Source: Perkinsus chesapeaki
Lineage: Eukaryota > Perkinsozoa > Perkinsida > Perkinsidae
Length of the DNA: 59,678 nt
Direction of reading: 5' to 3'
Assembly (NCBI GenBank): GCA_013115145.1
Contig: JAAPAO010000161.1
Coordinates: 1-59,678, forward strand
Below are positions 1 through 11,296 of this stretch, one piece after another. The number at the start of each line of letters is the position of its first letter. The first letter of the stretch is position 1. The notes under the pieces are model-generated. The model made no database searches, was not told the origin of the DNA, and saw only the letters and a program-made list of their open reading frames with translations. The translations under genes and the position numbers were made by a program.

Positions 1-129
1 GAAGACTGGTTATAACGCCAGCGGTCCAGAAGACAGGTTATAACGACAGCGGTCCAGAAGACTGGTTATAACGCCAGCGGTCCAGAAGACAGGTTATAAC
101 GACAGCGGTCCAGAAGACTGGTTATAACG
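1..129. repeat. 28-bp minisatellite with 56-bp higher-order period
   Basis: Four complete 28-bp units (1-28, 29-56, 57-84, 85-112) and the start of a fifth (113-129) are present. Units alternate strictly between two variants that differ at unit positions 7 (t or a) and 17 (c or a), so the true period is 56 bp. The array runs off the left edge of the window. A 28-bp unit is not a multiple of three, so a coding repeat is unlikely. Confidence 0.95.
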
Positions 130-602
130 TTACCAAGTCTTGCCGCCTCTCGCATGATAATGCTGGGAAGGAGTCGACAGCACAACCAAGTTTGCAAGTT
201 GCTCTCCTCTCGCATTCAACACCGAACTCTCGGGCGTTGGGGGACATCAGAGGACCAGTTATAGCACCAAAACTAAGGCAGCAGCAGCGGTAGGCAGCAC
301 GCGAACGAGCTAATCCTCATTACATAAGAAGATATAGTATTAGTCGACATATCCTGGTGACCCCCCTCAGCTTGAAGGTAGGTGGGAGGCTGAGAACACC
401 ATAGAGCTCTTTGCTTTGTTAGCATTCTCCACCAGTGGTCTTACTTCCGATCATTCTGCCAGGATTTGAGAACAACATTATTGGCTCGTAGATGTGTGAT
501 GAGTTTCCTAGCTACTGGTGGATCGGATCTTAGGAAATCGTATGCCCACATTACCAAGGGCAAACACTATACACCGAGGGCGAATAGGAAAAAGCTAAAA
601 AT
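130..602. other. intergenic, no gene recognised
   Basis: Non-repetitive sequence between the minisatellite and tRNA-Ala. Short open frames exist, but none resembles a known family or has convincing splice structure. Confidence 0.5.
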
Positions 603-675
603 TGGAGAACCCGGGCATCGATCCCGGTGCCTCTCGCTTGCTAAGCGAGCGCTCTACCATTTGAGCTAGTCCCCC
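603..675 (-). tRNA. tRNA-Ala (AGC)
   Basis: On the minus strand the 73-nt sequence folds as a complete cloverleaf. The acceptor stem starts GGGGGAC and pairs with GTTCTCC, followed by discriminator A. The D arm contains TAGCTCAAATGGTAGAGC. The anticodon stem CTCGC/GCGAG closes the loop TTAGCAA with anticodon AGC, and the T stem is CCGGG/CCCGG. The T-loop begins with A54 rather than T54, as in many eukaryotic tRNA-Ala genes. A run of T follows the 3' end (aattttt on the minus strand), as expected for RNA polymerase III termination. No intron. Confidence 0.95.
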
Positions 676-871
676 GTGTGGAATTACTCGACCTGAATCT
701 TGGTTGCCCGGTCGCAATGACCATAAAACTCGACCATACAGGCTCTTCATTCAAATCTCATATGCGTGTTGCTGGCATCTACCTCCGCATGTATCACGCA
801 TTACAACTCCAAGCAATCCTTCACACGAGGAGTGGACGAGCCGCCCTCCGTAGAGAGGATGATGGTGAATG

Positions 872-1207
872 TTACCATGATGGCTGTGTGGTTGATGAGC
901 TAAAGCGTTGGCAGCCGTAGCGTAGTCGATGGCCTGCCACAGACAGAGAGGGTCCCCAGCGGCAATGGATTCGAGAGGAAGAGAGCAGTTCTCTAAAGTC
1001 TAGCGTCCTGACCTGCCGCGTTGCATTGAGGGCCTCTTTGGCCCACAACTTGGCTGCCAGAACAACCTCGTTATCGACGTCTCCCAACTCCGAATTGTAA
1101 TCGGTGAGTAACAGCTCATGCATCATCTTCACCATCTTCTTCTTCCCCCAGTGCTTGTATACATTCCGCCCAACGCCTGTTACATGGGAACTAGACGGGC
1201 CAAGCAT
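872..1207 (-). CDS. hypothetical protein, one or more exons
   Basis: An open frame that reads like protein over its first two thirds: a lysine-rich helix (HWGKKKMVKMMHELL) followed by an acidic/alanine helical stretch (DVDNEVVLAAKLWAKEAL). A possible donor (CAG|GTCAGG) follows NATRQ, so the 3' part of the frame may be intron. I do not recognise the family. The 5' limit is taken from the ATG at 1207. Confidence 0.35.
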   Translation of the reverse strand: MLGPSSSHVTGVGRNVYKHWGKKKMVKMMHELLLTDYNSELGDVDNEVVLAAKLWAKEALNATRQVRTLDFRELLSSSRIHCRWGPSLSVAGHRLRYGCQRFSSSTTQPSW

Positions 1208-1299
1208 ACTGCGGCGCCGAAAGGGCGGCGCCGGACAGTTGCATGAGTGGTGTGGTTTGCGAGTGCCAGTGAAGTTTTCATCGTTGTTGCACTAAGCTT

Positions 1300-1990
1300 G
1301 CCTACGGCTTACCGGCTGGATGGGTATCGAGATATCTAGGTCCACCATAGTGTCTCTTCAGTCTGCTGCAGATGATCTAAATCGACGCAAAAAGCTGCCA
1401 GCTTACGAATGCGTCCTAAATCGTCTGACTCCAGCGAATACACTAGCTGCGTGTTCCCCCGTCCCCAATGAGACTAGATCCGCATCTGATGTCCGAACAT
1501 ATAGTAAGCGAATTATCAAACGTACGACTTTGCTCAGTGTGAGGGAGTGAGTGGTAAGTCTCCAACGTATGATGTGCCGGGACGCCCATCTTATGAATAT
1601 AAAGTGTCACTAAGACTGACCGGCACCGAGCGCAACAAACGCTCGACAGATACAGCTGTACGGCATCACAAATGAGCATGTTCCAAAGGTATCAGTTCAC
1701 TGCCGCTTGGCAGGCATGGGCCGGCGGTGTCATCCTCTTCAACAGAGATAGTGCTCCTGTCCTTGCTGGCCATGCCCAATGTAGCCAATAATGGAATTAT
1801 GTTGCAGATGGTACACAGAACTATTAATGAGCTCAAATTGGTGAAGTTCGTCGATGTAACCCCTAGAACCTAATGAGTTCACAGTAAGGCTGCGCTGGCA
1901 ATGCGACTTAGATATCTTGAATATGGCGGAAGGGAAACATCCCTCCCCTCGCCCGCTGTTGAGTGTCCGACCGTAAAGTTTCGTAGCATA
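1300..1990. other. intergenic, no gene recognised
   Basis: Lies between the hypothetical exon at 872-1207 and the 3' end of the BT1 transporter. Short open frames occur on both strands but show no family motif and no splice-consistent continuation. Confidence 0.45.
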
Positions 1991-1993
1991 GAA

Positions 1994-4631
1994 CTAAAAT
2001 ATACAGCGAGCAAGCGTAAGTAAATCGATCAACCGTTTCATGCCTAGGTGCAAAGATGCCGGCGCGCGATAATTTACGGAAAATATACTGCAACGAGGAC
2101 TTGCTACACTCAAGTGTCCGACTGGGGCGTGAGAACGGTATGGAACACAGGTTTCGAGTCGAATTTTCCACAGGGACAGTAAGTTTATAGTGCCCTGCTG
2201 CGAGCAGTGATTTCGAAGGCACTCCGCTTGGGGTAACTGTAGCCGATAGGCCACAGGGGGTACTCACATTAGTGACTTCCGAAGACACAACCGAGCTCGC
2301 CAAGTTGAGTGCTTCAATACCGGATGAGAACAGTGCGAAGTATACACCAGCGCCTTCCCTTGGCGCAGACTTTGCTAGCTGTGTGGTGATGGGCAAATAC
2401 GTTAACACGGTCCCCGACTCCAGCAACACGTGCCTGTAGTCGAAGCAATGCTTGGTGAAATAGCGAGTTGGGCACCTTATGAGGGCAACGCGAATCGGGC
2501 TGAAATAGCCGTGGAACGATGGAAGGCTGAGCAAGAGGCTCGAAGCGGCCACAGGCACCGATGCCCATGTCACCGTTTTCATCTGGAAATGACTATGATC
2601 GACAAATCCCTGCGTGAAACTGCTCAGAGATGACATTGTATTTACGCGAGATGCTTAGTTCTTAACATATTTCTCCGACAACACGGTGGTGTATTTTATA
2701 CCGCGACATTATGCTGCAATTGTAGTTCTCACGCAATATGTCACATAGGTACTAAATCTACATCAGCGCTTTTACGCTACACGACTCCCACGAATTGATG
2801 CAGCCGAGAAGTAGTGCAAGGCTTGCAAAGTGCTGCAAGCTGGAAGGGAAATGCGCCTACTGTAGCTGTAAGCTTCCTTACTATTTGTTCTGCTGTATAT
2901 CTATGTGAGAGATATTTCTTATATAAGACTGCTGCTCCTACTGATGCCAGTGACCCACACACTTGGAGCCTGCCCATAACCTCTGGGGTGAAATCCAGAG
3001 AGGGTGAGGTCTAAAAGTGAAAGCAACTTCCATTGGGAACGAAAATAGTAACGAGTGATAGTGACCAGCAACATCAGGTGTTCCAAAAAGGAATGTGTTT
3101 GATATTCCCTTGTGTTCTATAGTAGCTTTGTTTCAATCACAATTTCCATTGTATGTACACTCTTTCCGAAAGCCTCAAGTATGACGTCACATGGGTCCCT
3201 GATAGTTAATACACTGTACTCTGTCATTGTACAGTACTTCTGCCCTGTCACATCGTGGAACCCATCCATGGCATAAAGTTGATATTGAGTGTGGGAATAT
3301 ATCCGTATATCATTCGCTGTATTGGCCAAACGGAGCTTGACAGTGAATTACAAAATAACCTCTCAGACAGAATGCGGATAAAGGAATGTATCATTATGAT
3401 ACATTTTTTAGAAATGCTGTAGAAATTTATCATGGTATTATACGCCCCATCATACTATTTTTGCAAAAGTTGTGCACAGCTCACTTTCAAGGCCGCGCAG
3501 AACTTTTGCTAGAACTGTGTGAAGGGGTATATATTTCTCAGTTAAGCCTTCTCCTCAAGTGCACCGTGAAGCACCTTACATAGTAGTAGAACAGAGCCGT
3601 GCCGTATGATGGCATCAGTATCGTAGCCGCCAATAGTTGCAACGGTCCACTTAGTGGGGAACATCCTTCCAATACTGATTCAAGAGATGTCGATATAGCT
3701 GCTGTCGTCCGCTGATGCTCATGGTGGACGACCGGCTGCTCGTCAATCAACAGGGCAGCGCCTGCCAAGAGGAGCGGTCCTGCAGCGGCAAGCTGCATGA
3801 GGCTTTGGCTGCTAAGAACATGGAGCAAGGCACCGGAGAGGTAGGATACCTGAGCACCACATATCCGACGAACCAACGGCTACTGCGAGAAAGTATTCTT
3901 ACCGATAGGGCTCCTCCGGTGGTCAAGATTGACATGTCTGATATCAAATGGGCTCCGTCCACACCAGGACGCTTGCTCTCCTCCAACTGAAAAGCCCATA
4001 GATTACCGCTAAATGCTGACTTGTAGAGTAATAGTCTACAGCTTACCATAAGAGTGTCCTTGACAGTGCCCACAATAGCACTAGCGGTGGACATAGCAAC
4101 CACTATCAATGCAATTGGTACAAAGCCAGCTGCTGATGGCAGGTGAGCCAAGGCCACCAAGCCCATACTGTGGGCCAATGAACCGAGAGCCTGACCAGGA
4201 CAGCATCGACAAAATCACAAAGCTCGCAAGCTGCGTAGGAAAGCTTACAATATAAGGCTTGCGACGGTAACCGAACATGGGCAGGGCATCTGATGCCACT
4301 GCAACTGCTGGCTTAAATAACATTGGAATCGAAGCGATTGCTCCCAGTAGGGCTAAAAGGGATAATTTCGACCCCTAGTCATTAACAGCTTACCAGTTTC
4401 CGCTGGATGGAGATGCATAACATCTTTAAGGAGGAATGGTACGGCAAGTGTTGTTATAGAGCCAAGACCGGTGACAAGCGCGGAGAGGTGAAGGTACTTA
4501 TGAGCGGGCAAAGGCCGAAGCCGAGTGACGGACGATACATCGAGCCAGGTTCTTTGGGGACTGTCAGGGCGGCGCTGTGGTCCACGTTTGGTAGGCGATT
4601 CTGAATTCATATGAGTTACATTGCTGCTCAC
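1994..4631 (-). CDS. BT1-family folate/biopterin transporter, multi-exon
   Basis: Probably a multi-pass membrane transporter of the folate-biopterin (BT1) family in the major facilitator superfamily. Read on the minus strand, exon 1 (4631-4394) gives a cytosolic tail and first helix. Splicing at 4393-4353 (41 nt) leads to the family hallmark KPAVAVASDALPMFGYRRKPYI. A 58-nt intron (4247-4190) then restores the frame into ALGSLAHSMGLVALAH. Later exons give VKDTLM, a loop, several hydrophobic helices ending FYYY (to 3580), and after a 569-nt intron (3579-3011) LDFTPEVMGRLQVCGSLASV. Further on, TYLPITTQLAKSAP and GVYFALFSSGIEALNLASS match the conserved C-terminal half. At least eight exons. The exons between about 2840 and 2430 and the last exon (end placed at 1994) are approximate. 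Substrate is inferred from family only. Confidence 0.85.
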
Positions 4632-4689
4632 ACACTAAACTGTTAGCTAGCAGATTGCTCGAGTAGAGACCCGTCCATCTTTGGGGTGA

Positions 4690-5356
4690 GGTGAAATTTT
4701 GTCGGTATTCGACCAAACCGAAGAGTCAGTGAAAATACCTTCTCTATGGGAACCACTGATCAGCAATCCAGCAGTAAGTGGGTCACCGTGGGAGAGCGCC
4801 TGCCTCAGCTGCTGCCTCACCAAGGCTCACTATTCACTTTACCATCTCTCACCTCTATCCGAAGGCTCTCGTCCTATGCAGCCTCCCAGGGCAAGGACAT
4901 CTAAGTGCAGCAGCTTGATCCTCTCAAATAGCCTTACCGATCTAGTATGAACTCTAGCTGGCTCACGCAGACCAATGAAGACGAAGTCGTGACTACTAAT
5001 AAGTATCTCGGTATAAAGGCTCTACAGGGTCTACAGCTCCTCAATGCTCCAAGTGTTGCTATCAGTAGATTTTGCCAGTATTATCATCTTCGTATTCGCC
5101 CACGGCCACACAGAGAAGATACCGCCATTCAGAGAGCTAAGCGGTAAACTAATAAGCGTGGAGATACCAACTCAAATGAAAAAAACTCCAACCACGAGAG
5201 CACCATTCCTGGAAATTGCTTTAGCCAGTGAACGACACCACCGTCAAGGGCATCCATTTCGAAACACAAAGTATTGAGCGATCTCGGAGTGATTAAAGTC
5301 ACCTGCGACGTCTTGAAACACCCTTCACTTGTCGAGGCAGCACATACAGCGCCCAC
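4690..5356 (-). CDS. hypothetical multi-exon gene
   Basis: Several minus-strand segments look coding and are bounded by plausible splice signals: DALDGGVVHWLKQFPGMVL near 5250-5190, NGGIFSVWPWANTKMIILAK near 5130-5050, RLFERIKLLHLDVLALGGC near 4940-4870 and ALSHGDPLTAGLLISGSHR near 4800-4740. Donors such as GATCG|GTAAGG and GATG|GTAAAG separate them. It lies just upstream of the BT1 transporter on the same strand. I do not recognise the product and could not fix the exon chain. Confidence 0.35.
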
Positions 5357-5454
5357 CTGGTGGCACTCTTTACGCCATGAAGTTTACGGGGGAACCAACT
5401 TGTAACGCAACCACACATTTAACCTTGAATGACACTTAAGCTATGACAAAGTAA

Positions 5455-6337
5455 TCAATTAGGTGTATCATCGGTCATCTCTTTGGTCACACCAAACCCG
5501 CTGCCCCTATGTGATAGGCTTACCCTCGGTGGTGTGGCCCCCTCACCAGGGCTGTACTTCTCTATTAAAGAGCTGACTCCACTGTGAGCCTTCTTCCGCG
5601 GCGTTGAGTTCTCAGTGATGACAGAGTTCTCTTTGCCCTTCTTATATTTCCCTTGTAATCTATGTTTAAGCTGTCGGCACTCATCGCGTGTCATCTTAAG
5701 TTCATTTTCCAGCCGAGATATCGTAGCGGCTTGCATTCGTACCTGATTAAACAAGAGGTAGAAAAACAACGCTATACTGTCCACGTAATGGACCAAAGTG
5801 TCCTAGCAATGACTCTTCGAGCTACATCTGTGGAATATCCATTGACTCGTGAAATACGTGCTTTCAGTTCGCTTTTTTAAACACCTTACAGGAAGGGAGT
5901 ACACTTTATTCAATTACGGAACTTCGCCTCGATCTCCCCGCGAGTAGAACTGCGTGCGTTGCGCCCAGCCAAGGTTCCTGTATTTTCACTGTAATTTTTT
6001 CAATAGCATCTTACCAGCTCGCCCATTTCCTCAGTAAGAGTCGCCACTCTTCCTTCTTTCTTGCACTTTTGCTTCAGCAAATCATTTTCTGTCTTCAATA
6101 GGTACAATTCCGACTCTAACTGACAACACAGACCACACTCCACTGCAAGCTCATGTATATTCTATAGCTCCTCCTCACATCTGGATCGGCATGAGTGGGA
6201 TAATCAACACTCGCTACTTCTCGTCTTGATTCTTCTTCTACTTTGGGCTGCTGCGGCAAATGTCTGTCAGCAAGTTCGATGAGCCTTTCAAGCCGTTCTG
6301 CAACACTGCGAGCTTCCGCGACTGTATCGTTGGACAT
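5455..6337 (-). CDS. coiled-coil protein, multi-exon
   Basis: The start ATG at 6337 opens a frame with a predicted amphipathic helix (EARSVAERLERLIELADRHL). An internal exon near 6145-6014 encodes a heptad-rich coil (LYLLKTENDLLKQKCKKEG...LTEEMGEL) and ends at a clear donor (GAGCTG|GTAAGA). Removing about 240 nt joins it in phase 0 to the last exon, whose acceptor is AATCAG|GTACGA. That exon encodes QAATISRLENELKMTRDECR and then a Ser/Pro/Lys-rich tail ending TDDTPN at the stop (5455). A structural or scaffold role is likely, but no family is recognised. The join between exons 1 and 2 is uncertain because a stop lies just upstream of the second exon in its own frame. Confidence 0.6.
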
Positions 6338-6858
6338 AATAATACGACCAAAAATGGTCTGTCACATCTTTATTCCTACCGTCAACGAAAGACCATCAGA
6401 TTCATTCCTCAACCGACTACAGCGAGAGGGAGCAACAAACGACAGACATGCCAGGAGGCCTCCGGAAAGATCTTCTCAGCCGCGTGTCACAGAAGAACAC
6501 CAATTGACGAGCCATGGATTTCAGGTTTCCTTTGTCACTACATAAACTTGGACAAGTACCTGGAAAATCTTGTACTTCTTATCACCAGGTTTCTAGTAAC
6601 TTACCACTACTAACGCATAGGCTCACACACATTCGGCGCTACCGCAGTGTCGTAAGAACACAGACCCGCCAGTGACCAGATGAAGCTTTCGTATCGCCCA
6701 TTAACTCGACTCAACAAAAACAAGCCTGTTAAGATGGAATTAAAAACGAATAGGAGTAAATCCAGAGCAGCAGCAGCAGCAGCATCGATCTTCGATACAT
6801 AGTTTACAGCGGGGCTTACGTTATACGAACACACTGCCCGCATTAGGGTACCAAACAA

Positions 6859-8025
6859 CTATAGCGACGAGTCGTCCAAATTGTTATTTCTTCGTCCACC
6901 GTCTCCCTTGTAGACATGGAAAGCGTATAGTTCGCAACTCGCAGGGAGGGGTGCTCCGTCATGCCATTCCCGATTAGGTGACTTCCACGAACTGCCCTCG
7001 GATGGCCAGCCACTAAAGGCTGCTTTCTTTTCGGCCATAACATAAACAACATCGCTAACACCAGTAACAATCTGCTTAATGTCAATAGAGCCAATACCCT
7101 TCATGGCGCACCCAACAAAGTGACCTTCACGATCCACAACCATAAGCCAGTGGGACTTCATACCAGCTGAACTCGGTGTTATCGACAAACGTTCACCGAG
7201 TGCGCCGATCCACGAATCACCAATGAAACCGACATATTGCGCTTCTAGATTTTGCAGCCGGCCGTCTAGCTCGGGGAGCCTGGTCATGGTACACCTCGTA
7301 ACAGTCGGGGAATCGTCCGAACTGAACCTCAGAACAGCCAGACGGAACCCATCGGCTCTGGCACGGAACAGAATATCGATAATTGCTTCATCGGTCGAAC
7401 GACACTTGAGACTGGGAGAGCAGCTCACATTGGCGGCGACAGCGTGAGACCAGACCATACGAGCCAACGCACCACCACCGATGCCGTCCACTTTAATGCA
7501 GTAAACTTCAAGATTCGCCTTTTGGGTGAAAATACAATAAAGGTATCCGCGAGAGAAAGCGATAACGCCATTTGTGAGACCGTTGGGAATCCCTTTGATG
7601 GCCAGGACACTCGGCGGTCTGGTTTTATCACCAATATAATGTATCATAAGTCTACTATTGCCATCATATAAAACCATAAGCCTGTCACCATCAGCATCAT
7701 AGGCAAAGACACTCCCTCGAGGATCGCAGCCCGGCTCCAGGAGAACAGAGTCATCACCGCCGCCATCCACAACGGGCCACAGAGCGAGGTCGTTCCAGTT
7801 GGCATGGACCCCAACAACTACGCCCTTTCTTGTGAGCAAATACTTGGGCTGAGACGACAGTGTAATACGCTCCTTGGGGCAGTTGAGGGAGTATCCAACC
7901 GAAGGCATATAGTCACGGATGCAGGACTCGAGCTCAGCGATGGGACCGTTTGTCTTGGGATTACGACCCCAAAGATACTCCACCAGCTTCAACTCGAGAC
8001 TGACAACTTGGGCGTCGCTCTTCAT
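6859..8025 (-). CDS. 388-aa intronless protein, possible beta-propeller
   Basis: A single uninterrupted frame of 388 codons, long for this intron-rich region. It has no signal peptide or membrane helix. The sequence shows repeated beta-strand-like blocks with Gly-Asp turns (FAYDADGDRLMVLYDG, YLYCIFTQKANLEVYCIKV, FRLAVLRFSSDD, VGFIGDSWIGALGERL, VVYVMAEKK). These resemble the blades of a propeller fold, but no catalytic motif or diagnostic WD/Kelch signature is visible. The fold suggestion is an inference from pattern only. It is flanked by the coiled-coil gene downstream and about 460 bp of intergenic DNA upstream. Probably lineage-specific. Confidence 0.75.
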   Translation of the reverse strand: MKSDAQVVSLELKLVEYLWGRNPKTNGPIAELESCIRDYMPSVGYSLNCPKERITLSSQPKYLLTRKGVVVGVHANWNDLALWPVVDGGGDDSVLLEPGCDPRGSVFAYDADGDRLMVLYDGNSRLMIHYIGDKTRPPSVLAIKGIPNGLTNGVIAFSRGYLYCIFTQKANLEVYCIKVDGIGGGALARMVWSHAVAANVSCSPSLKCRSTDEAIIDILFRARADGFRLAVLRFSSDDSPTVTRCTMTRLPELDGRLQNLEAQYVGFIGDSWIGALGERLSITPSSAGMKSHWLMVVDREGHFVGCAMKGIGSIDIKQIVTGVSDVVYVMAEKKAAFSGWPSEGSSWKSPNREWHDGAPLPASCELYAFHVYKGDGGRRNNNLDDSSL

Positions 8026-8035
8026 TGTAAATAAT

Positions 8036-8491
8036 AGAAGAGGAACTTGGAGGGATAAAAATTAGAAATATGAAGACGGTGATAAAGAGGTTGACGATTC
8101 AACAAATGATCACCGTGCATCTATACCTCCCAGAATAAATTCTGTCGAGAAAGACATCAATTCAACGGTAAATTTCGCATCAATTTGAGCGACCCATACG
8201 TATATATTGTAGCTTTGAGTAAGTATCAAGAGAAGCTCATTCAAGAAAGACAAAGAGATTTGTTAGATAAGCATGATAGCAACTCACGAGATGTATAATT
8301 CCTGCGACTATAAGCTAAGGAAATACTAGGTATTGGTATATAATGGATATAAAACTAATCAAGCTTGAAAATAAGATATATAACGTATAATGGTAGTCTA
8401 CCACACGACCTCGACCCTCGTTGTTAAACTCAACTCTTACTGTATCTTAGACCATACCAATAATACATAACAAAAATGTGATAGTATCCCC
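8036..8491. other. AT-rich intergenic spacer
   Basis: AT-rich sequence with TATA-like runs (for example 8196-8206 and 8335-8345) between the 388-aa gene and the next minus-strand gene. It probably holds the 5' flank of the former and the 3' flank of the latter. No coding or RNA signature is seen. Confidence 0.5.
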
Positions 8492-8830
8492 TCAATGAGA
8501 TCGTCCCCTAGTAACCTCGGCTTTGGTCATAGGTTCGAAATCATACCCATCAGTTCTCACAACATTAGCAACTTGTGGTGCGGCTGGAGGCACTGACGGA
8601 TTAGACTTCACTTTGATAGAAGGTGGCGTCATGACCAGATCAAATATAGGGTCTCGGAGGATCTTAGCCTGACGCTGCTGCGCCTCAGGGGCTATCTGCG
8701 CCGGATACCGACGAGACAGTCCAGCTAGCTTCTCAGATTCCTTTTCATTTTCACTTCTATGTTCCCTATGATGATACCGATAATCAGAACTGTTAGGATC
8801 TATATTGGAAGGCGCAGCCGACTGTAGCAT
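8492..8830 (-). CDS. hypothetical charged protein or 3' exon
   Basis: Open frame of 112 codons encoding a hydrophilic, low-complexity protein: a His/Arg/Glu-rich start (YRYHHREHRSENEKESEKL), an internal motif ILRDPIFDLVMTPP, and a Pro-rich tail. The first ATG lies at 8830. The preceding sequence (GCTACAG) could also serve as a splice acceptor, so this may be the last exon of a larger gene. Not recognised. Confidence 0.5.
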   Translation of the reverse strand: MLQSAAPSNIDPNSSDYRYHHREHRSENEKESEKLAGLSRRYPAQIAPEAQQRQAKILRDPIFDLVMTPPSIKVKSNPSVPPAAPQVANVVRTDGYDFEPMTKAEVTRGRSH

Positions 8831-9157
8831 TATACACGTGGAAAACTTCTGGTCGTACCTTACAACGATTATAGATGGGCGAAAAAGTCACGACAAGGCA
8901 TATTCCCTAAATTACCGGGTATCCCCGCAGGTCCCATGATTTATAATGACACTATCTTTGAAGTCGTAATGAAGAATAACCCCCACGTACACATTTGCTC
9001 ATACAAACGATTATATACGCGCGAAAAAATCCGACGGAAATCGCTTTGCAGCATCTCACCGAGATGTAACTGATGCTAAGGTTAGAGTCTCAGCTGTGAC
9101 CTCCGCCAATGGCGACTGGTAAGACCGCGATGCATCATGAAAGACATGAGTGCAAAC

Positions 9158-9506
9158 CTAAAAAATACAATAGAAATGCCTCCTGCCGGAATCGAACCCA
9201 CGACCTACTGCATGCATTGCTATACTAGGCAGTGCCGGTATAGTCATCCCATCAGGATTCCGAGTTGCCGCCAAAAATGCATCTGCCGAAGATGCCCCAG
9301 CCGCCACTGGTTGCTGGATCTGCAATAAACGGGAATATAAAAAGCGCTCGCCCAGTCGATCGATTATTACCTGCCCCTGTTTGTGCATGAGAACTACCGC
9401 GGCAGCTTTGGAGGCGGTATCCGGTGGTGCGGCCAACAATGAGGACTTCAATAATAGTGATGGGGCGATAGGGGGCTCTAAGAAAAATCATCATACTTCC
9501 AAACAT
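9158..9506 (-). CDS. possible exon(s) of an unassigned gene
   Basis: Minus-strand frame containing AAVVLMHKQGQVIIDRLGERFLYSRL and an Ala-rich continuation that reads like protein. Upstream, near 9575-9500, another stretch (MQLLGLANIVPKDIFAKEL) also looks coding and ends at a stop. These may be 3' exons of the AMPK-beta-like gene or a separate small gene. The downstream end merges into tRNA-like sequence near 9177-9215. No family identified. Confidence 0.35.
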
Positions 9507-9645
9507 TGTAACTCAAACCGAGCTCTTTCGCGAAGATATCTTTTGGAACGATATTAGCTAACCCTAGCAGCTGCATAGATTTAAATATAATTAACAGTAC
9601 GAACACTCCTACCAGCTACTGTTGCTTATCAACTTCTATAAACAG

Positions 9646-11296
9646 CTAGCCGTCAATAAAAGAGTGTCTCAGCTGGACATAACTCATACTCCCTCGAAGT
9701 TCAAGAGCCCAAAGCCCCGTCAGTAATGGGGAAACTGCGCCAGCGGACAATGCCTGCGCCCTAAAGCTGCTAAGCCAGACAGGTTCGTAACCGTACATGC
9801 CGGTCCCAGTGGCATTACCTTGACCATTAGCGCTGCTCGATTGCCCCATATGTGCACCTGGCATCATTGGTATGGTCGGCTCCGGTGGCAGAACCTCTGT
9901 AGTGCCGAACTCGGCCGCCTCCTCCTCAGTTAACTTCAATTGCGGGGCAACCTAACGACACAATCTCCATCAGACATGCTAACAGGTCAGGAATGTGATA
10001 AGTAACCAACTCTCCTTAAGATTATAATAAGACAATGCTGGAAATGCTATCAACCCCAGAATGGCGAACAACGCCTTGCGCCGTGGTGCCGACTAATATC
10101 TTCACAAAGAAAGCACTTCACAAGATCCCGCTGGAAATAGCCAAATCAGCTGGAAAGTGTGGTAACGGAATGATCTTTGCCTATTAGTCCAAGCCTGGCT
10201 GTCTCAGCTCGCCCTCCTTCTTATTACTACCTCCAATGGCTGCGGTATATATGGCCGGTAGTTGGATAAATCAATATAATTAAGTATGGTGCCATCATCA
10301 TCATGTGTTACTGGTTGCTCTGAGGCATACTTCATCTCACCGTCTACATCGAATGCATATTGATGGAATCCTCGAGGAATCTCTACTATCTAACATAAAA
10401 CAACAAATTCATGCTTCAACTTAAGATACACTTCTTTCCCATAGAATTAACCCAAGACGCCTTCCCCTCTATAATGGCAATTTAAGTTCAACCTAAGATA
10501 CTTTTCGATGTTATCCGGTAACTGCCTAAATCGGCCCCTTTTCACTGTCGCTACTACCTGATAGAACTCCTGTCCACTTCTAACCATCGGCAAATGAGTC
10601 TGCCAACTATTAAATGTTCCCACCAAAGATACCCTATGACCATCACCATTCCATCGAAACATAACCGGCACTCGAGGCCTCTCTGGAAAACTGCTAACTC
10701 CTGCTCCTGCTGCAGCACCACCGCCCACTGGTGGCGGTGGTGGAGTAGGTAAAGCAGAGGAATCCACATTAGCAGGGACATGAGCTAGGTCACCACTCGG
10801 TCGGGGCAATGACGGTGTACTCGGCCTGATATAATAAAACTGTATATACTATGAACCTCAGCAATCTTTACTAATCATTATATTCCCCATTATCACAAGT
10901 CGCCTATGAATCCAATTCCCCTTTACATTCTGGAAGCCACTTTAATTTCGATAAATGCTCCATCATGTTATGATCTATAAGTCAACTACCACTGAGACCA
11001 TCATTGATCTCCTCATGTACACACAATCCTGAGAATCTATTTCCGGCTGTTAACCCCCGAAATATGTACCCATGCCCGGGATCGAACCCACGCCCCTCTC
11101 TTCCTCCTCACCTAGGTCGCTGATGATGATGATGCTGCTGTTGTGGTGGTGGCCTTCCCCCTCTATGTTGTTGCCTTTGTTGTTGTAGCCTATTATTATG
11201 CATGATAGCATCATCACTTCTCGGTCTTGTTGCCGCTACTGTCCGCCCCGTCGCCGTATGACCGCCCTGTGATCGGCCCGAAGGATGGTTTCCCAT
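9646..11296 (-). CDS. AMPK beta-subunit-like protein with CBM48 domain
   Basis: Likely the glycogen-sensing, scaffold (beta) subunit of an AMPK/SNF1 kinase complex. The start at 11296 is chosen because it gives MGN, the N-myristoylation start typical of AMPK beta. A disordered Gln/His/Pro-rich region follows. Exon 1 ends at 11112 and is joined in phase 2 to exon 2 (10825-10558). That exon encodes the CBM48 core VMFRWNGDGHRVSLVGTFNSW. After a 168-nt intron, exon 3 (10389-10231) gives IVEIPRGFHQYAFDVDGEMK, the conserved VDG turn, and a linker. After a 279-nt intron, exon 4 begins at 9951 and contains VLPPEPTIPMMPGAHM. The usual C-terminal ASC block is not visible, so the 3' end is uncertain. 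Confidence 0.8.
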
